A model generated the notes under the pieces. That model was not told the origin of the DNA. It did not search any database and saw only the letters and a program-made list of their open reading frames with translations. Shown here piece after piece: positions 60,119 through 64,000 of a stretch of 64,000 nt of DNA. How positions within the stretch are numbered: position 1 is the stretch's first letter; the number at the start of each line of letters is the position of its first letter. Origin of the DNA: Typhlomys cinereus (taxonomy: Eukaryota > Chordata > Mammalia > Rodentia > Platacanthomyidae). Position numbers and translations under genes: made by a program. The stretch spans positions 513,017 through 577,016 of the forward strand of contig JALPQD010000402.1 of assembly GCA_023101885.1 (NCBI GenBank), given 5' to 3'.

Positions 60119-61085
60119 TAGAATAGCATGACATCCAAGCTCAGGACCCAGAGTGGTGGTGAATCAGGCCAGAGTCCAAGTGATGGGCCTATCCACCCGG
60201 ACCAAAGTTGTAGGAGTCCTCAACCCCTAGCCCATTGCTCTGTGCCCAAAGCCTAACCCAAAGCAGTGAGGCAAACCAGCACCAGAGCAATGGGCCTTAC
60301 ACCCTGGCCTCCTGTAGTCATCTTTCCACGTCCAAACCTAGAACTCCAACTTTCTATCCAGGGAAACTAAACCAGCCAATTGCATGAGAAGTATCATTTT
60401 TATCTTATTAATGTGGACTTAATTTTCATTTTTGAGCATCTCATAATGGTTGGACTTTGGAATGTATTTGGATTACCTAGGTTTTAGGGTTGACATTGAT
60501 ACTTTCCTTCATAGTTAATTGTAAGGAAACCTCTAACACACTCTTCAGCCATAATTCATGCTTCTGATCCTCACCCTTGTTTCTCTAACACCACCTAATA
60601 CAGCTTCATACTCACAAATAGACATGGTATTAACAAATGTAGACCCTCCCAGCTAATTTACCCACATCTAAATTTTCTTCAGAAAAATTAATGAAACACT
60701 TTTTACTGAGCTTTACCAATTCTACCCTCTCTTACTTCAGATCGTAATAGTCTCTATCTCTGTAGACCTAATAGTCTCTGTCACTGGTATCTTAGCACCT
60801 GATCCGTGCCCACACTCCAGAATGCTACCCTAAAGAATCATCACTTACTACCTTAGATTGAACTTCAAACAATTATTCACTCAAAATGGGCAAAGTAATA
60901 AGAGAAAAAAACAAACCAGACTCATGCAACCACTTGACACAGGTGTACCAGACATACAAATCAAAGGAGGAAACCAATTACCTAGTTCAAGATGCCCACA
61001 CCCCAATGAAAAACAGAAATAATGTAATCAGATTAATATGTCTACTCCGAAACTTACTAACACCCCAGTGTCTGCTCTTCATAAA
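60119..61085. other. Intergenic, nothing recognisable
   Basis: Non-coding flank of L1 'D'. No RNA gene or recognised repeat. Confidence 0.5.
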
Positions 61086-61089
61086 AATG

Positions 61090-61480
61090 AAGGCCATTGT
61101 TGTAGTTTCTCTTCTCTATTGCTGTGAGACACCACTCAAACTCAAACAACTTAAAAGGAGAAAGGGAGACATTTGACTTATGGTTCCAGGGAGAGATATA
61201 GTAGTCCATTATGGCAGAAAAGGTGTGGATGGATGGCAGAAGCTGAAAGAGGTTTAGGTCACTGCATACATCATGGAGGCCAAGAAAGAGCTGCAGATTC
61301 CTAGAAGAAACTACTAGTGGAAGCAAAGGATGGCTAACAAACCTCAAGGCCCATTCCCTACCTACTTCCAGCAAGGCTCCATCTCCTAAAGTTGCCACAA
61401 CATTTCCAAACATCAACTAAAGATTCAAATACATTAGCCTATGGGGAACAACTTATATTTAAACCATCATACCCTGCCAC
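61090..61480 (+). repeat. Older interspersed repeat, copy 1
   Basis: Landmarks are 'ttctctattgctgtgagaca', 'cactcaaactcaaacaactt', 'ggttccagggagagatatag', 'tccattatggc', 'cccattccctacctacttcc', 'agttgccacaacatttcc', 'atcaactaa(a/g)gattcaaata' and a terminal 'aaaccatcataccctg'. This pattern is a common rodent interspersed repeat end as far as I recall; the class (L1-derived or LTR) is not assigned. A second copy is at 62,955-63,245. Confidence 0.55.
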
Positions 61481-62954
61481 CTCATGATGCAAACTGTACT
61501 CAATCCAACCTTGAAATTCACATAGAGTGCATCAGTTATCTCAACTGAACCCAAACATCCAGAGTCTCCTGAAAAATCAAAAGACAAGTTATATACCTTC
61601 AACGTACAATAGCACAGAATAAACATTATCATTCTAAAAGTGACGGATGGAGACATAGCCTGGACAGATCAGTCTGTAACAAGACCAAGGACCAGAAGGA
61701 GAAACACCAAATCCTATAGCTCCAAGGCCAGCATATCAATCTACTGTCGAAATCATGCTAGTTTCAAAGTACTTTGTTTCTATCCCTCCAGCACAGTTGT
61801 CCCAAAAGCTCACTACTCTCTTGGATTGGCTCCTCCCATGGTATACAGCTCTTCTTGGCAGATGTCCCACATTGGTGTGGCACTTCTAACATCTTCACAT
61901 CTCAAAGGCAAAACAAATTTTAATTTCACAGGATGAAATGCCCTTCTTGGACCTCTTTGTTGAATTTTGAATCCTGCCACACATTTTCTGGATTCAACCG
62001 CTCTCTGAAATCTTGGAGGAGGAATTCATGACCTCCTCACAGTGCATCATACTATGTGGATGACTTTAACAAGTTCTGTTATAATTTCTAGGTAGAGATT
62101 GGTTCCCATGTTTCATAACTGGTTCTGCTTCCCTGTGCTGATGCTGGGCAGACTCTCTCTGGGTTCTGACTTTAGAGGAGCAGAAACAGAACTTCCTTTG
62201 GAGCTCTACCCTTCATCTTGTTCTTCATGTGCATTCTTATGGGCGGGAGGCTTCCTGAAGAATTTTTGCCTCTTCTATTATCCCAAGGAAGAGCAGACTT
62301 CAGTTCAATTATAGTGCTAATCTCTACCACAATTTTGTTTTCTGTGTTCTCCTGATTCAGCTCTCCAAGTTTGCTATTGTATTTTTTCTCCATCAAGTCT
62401 TAGAGTTTTAATTTCATTTTGCCCAGTTCTTTGCTCTTTTTCATCATAAGTCTGAATAAAAGCACAAAAGTAGCCATGCCACACTTTCAAGACTATGTGG
62501 TCTTGAAACTTCCTCCTCCAAACACTTGAATTTAGCTTCAAGTAAGCTTTTGGGACCCTGGCAAAACCTGGCCACACTTTCTGTCGAAGCATCATTCTAT
62601 TTGCTTCTAGTATAGTTCTCCAAGCTTTCTCTGTCCTTTGGACTATCGCAAGCTGGGTACACTGTTGGCACCTCTCTCAGCATTACTTTCTCCAAAGTTC
62701 TCACTAGAATGACACTTTAAGCCATGGCTTCATGACGCAAAAGAAACCAGCCCAAGTCAGAAATTTATCCATACTTCTCCCAAAAAACAGTTCCAAAATG
62801 CACACTAGCCACATTACCACAATGGTAATGCTTCTTTCATTCTTGGTATCAAATTCTCTCAGCTTCACATCAACATTTCAATTTCTGGTACCAGATCCTC
62901 TAAATCTCACAGAAACACCCCACTCTTCTGTATCAAATTCTGTCACAGTTAGTC
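61481..62954. other. Interval between the two repeat copies
   Basis: No gene is recognised. Short frames (61,640-61,936; 62,732-63,016) have no motifs. Because it lies between two direct copies of the same repeat, it may be the internal part of a composite or older element, but no gag, pol or primer-binding features were seen. Confidence 0.4.
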
Positions 62955-63245
62955 TATTCTGTCTTGTGAAACACCACTCAAACTCAAACAACTTGAGCCG
63001 AGAAAGGGTTATATAATTGGCTTACAGTTTCAGAGGGGAGATATAGTCCATTATGGCCAAAAAAGGAATAGCTAGCTGACAGAAGCTGGTGGAAGTTTAG
63101 ATCCCCCTCTAAGGCTACCTCCTGTGGCATGCCTTTCCCCAAAAAAAGGTTTCATTCATCTCCTATAGTTGCCACAACCTTTCCCAATATCAACTAAGGA
63201 CTCAAACACATCAATCTGTGGGCTCGACCTATATTTAAACAATAA
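62955..63245 (+). repeat. Older interspersed repeat, copy 2
   Basis: It shares with 61,110-61,475: 'acaccactcaaactcaaaca', a 'gagggagatatag' type block, 'tccattatggcca', 'gacagaagctg', 'agttgccacaac', 'atcaactaaggactcaaaca' and 'ctatatttaaac'. It is shorter by about 75 bp, with internal deletions. Confidence 0.55.
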
Positions 63246-63830
63246 TATCCATGAATTATAAAGATTACATATGAATATGAAGAAGAAGTTCTAAGAGAAC
63301 ATGAATTAATGCTGGAGCATAAAGGAAAAAAATACAAAATATGAATAAATGAAATGAGCAACACAATTCAGGATATGAAAGTTACTTCTGGAACAGTTTG
63401 CACATATATGTATTGTACAACAGTGAACTTCTTTGTTATAACCAGATGTCTTTATTATTTCTATTTCTTCCTATTCTGTAGCCTCAGATTCTAACAGTTG
63501 CTCCTTAATGACAGTCCTAGCTCTCCTCTACCATCTGCTAATTGTTTCCACTTTACTTTTCCCTACCTTCCCTTCTCACCTGGTCAAGTAAACACTTGAT
63601 TATTATTTCTTCCTTATTGGGATTTACCTTTCTTTCATTTCTAATTAATAGAAGGAAATGAAGACAAGAGGGAGGCACTGGATAATTCAGTCAAAGGAAA
63701 TGAGATATTTAACAAAGCACATGAGCAGTACATTCAGGAGCTGTGAGGATACCATGAAAAGACCCAATGCACACACAGATCATGGGCATCAAGGACACAG
63801 AAGATAATCAAGTTAAAAACCACAGAAATC
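63246..63830. other. Intergenic, nothing recognisable
   Basis: AT-rich with no sustained reading frame. It forms the 5' flank of the terminal SINE. Confidence 0.5.
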
Positions 63831-64000
63831 GGGGCTGGACAAGTGGCTCGGGGGTTAAGCCTCTGCCTTGCAGGTGGAAGGTCCTGAGTTCAGATCCTAG
63901 ACCTCATGTATAGATGCCGAGCAGAAGCAGGGGGGGGGAGGCCTACGTTTCTGGTCCTGGTAGGGTGGAGCCTGTAAATCCCAGGGCAGAATGAAAGAGG
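63831..64000 (+). mobile_element. tRNA-derived SINE, cut by window end
   Basis: It begins GGGGCTGGACAAGTGGCTCG. A Pol III A box (TGGCTCGGGGG, 63,844-63,854) and B box (GAGTTCAGATCC, 63,886-63,897) are spaced as in a tRNA. The non-tRNA body ('ggcctacgtttctggtcctg', then 'tagggtggagcctgtaaatc') is the same as in the minus-strand element at 11,800-12,008. The 3' tail lies beyond the window. Confidence 0.85.

Noticed and set aside
53340..60140. Target-site duplication for L1 'D'
   Set aside because: Only a 6-bp match ('agaata') between flanks; too short to claim.
63831..63910. tRNA gene
   Set aside because: A and B boxes are present, but the sequence continues into a SINE body shared with 11,800-12,008 and does not fold as a mature tRNA with a conventional anticodon arm by eye.
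1..64000. CRISPR array, phage defence island or bacterial operon
   Set aside because: No spaced direct repeats, no bacterial-type genes or ribosome sites; sequence is mammalian repeats throughout.
1..64000. Endogenous retrovirus
   Set aside because: No gag, pro or env signature or LTR pair with TG...CA ends was found; the RT sequences present are all L1 type.

Overview
This window is mammalian nuclear DNA, most probably from a rodent. It is packed with LINE-1 (L1) elements that have a G-rich 3' UTR ending in an A-tail. It also carries tRNA-derived SINEs with A/B boxes, (CT)n/(CA)n microsatellites and one family-7-like olfactory receptor pseudogene. There is no operon structure, no bacterial or phage gene, no CRISPR array and no intact host protein-coding gene. 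The species was not identified.

Layout. 1-11,150: nested, mostly truncated L1 3' ends on both strands (480-690, 705-1,200, 1,524-4,010, 4,015-5,030, 5,660-6,560, 6,655-7,035, 9,120-9,515) with SINE fragments and unannotated AT-rich DNA. 11,150-21,940: a block with a SINE flanked by 12-bp target-site duplications (TSDs), a full-length minus-strand L1 ('A', 13,146-20,162 with 15-bp TSDs and a 3'-transduced segment) and the olfactory receptor pseudogene (20,604-21,534). 21,941-23,291: unassigned GC-richer DNA. 23,292-27,906: L1 'B' with a tandem-monomer 5' UTR, cut off abruptly inside ORF2. 27,907-39,161: 11 kb with few repeats and no recognisable gene. 39,162-39,186: a gap of 25 N. 39,187-49,955: a noisy second copy of the 11,150-21,940 block. 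50,201-53,280: L1 'C', cut off in ORF2. 53,281-60,118: L1 'D', the most complete monomer-type L1, whose first 4.7 kb duplicates the B block. 60,120-64,000: intergenic DNA with two copies of an older repeat and a SINE running off the end.

The main structural message is that two blocks are each present twice. One copy differs from the other mostly by single-base deletions, and the copy next to the N gap is heavily corrupted. This looks more like unpolished, falsely duplicated assembly (haplotypes or uncorrected reads) than recent segmental duplication. L1 and receptor frameshifts, especially in the second copies, should therefore not be read as biological without checking.

Biologically notable features are the L1 3' transduction with its own poly(A) signal, two unrelated L1 promoter types (263-bp GC-rich monomers versus a non-repeated GC-rich leader) that both carry a consensus splice donor near the 5' end, and a receptor pseudogene whose start codon and reading frame are lost in both copies. 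I found no convincing novel system.
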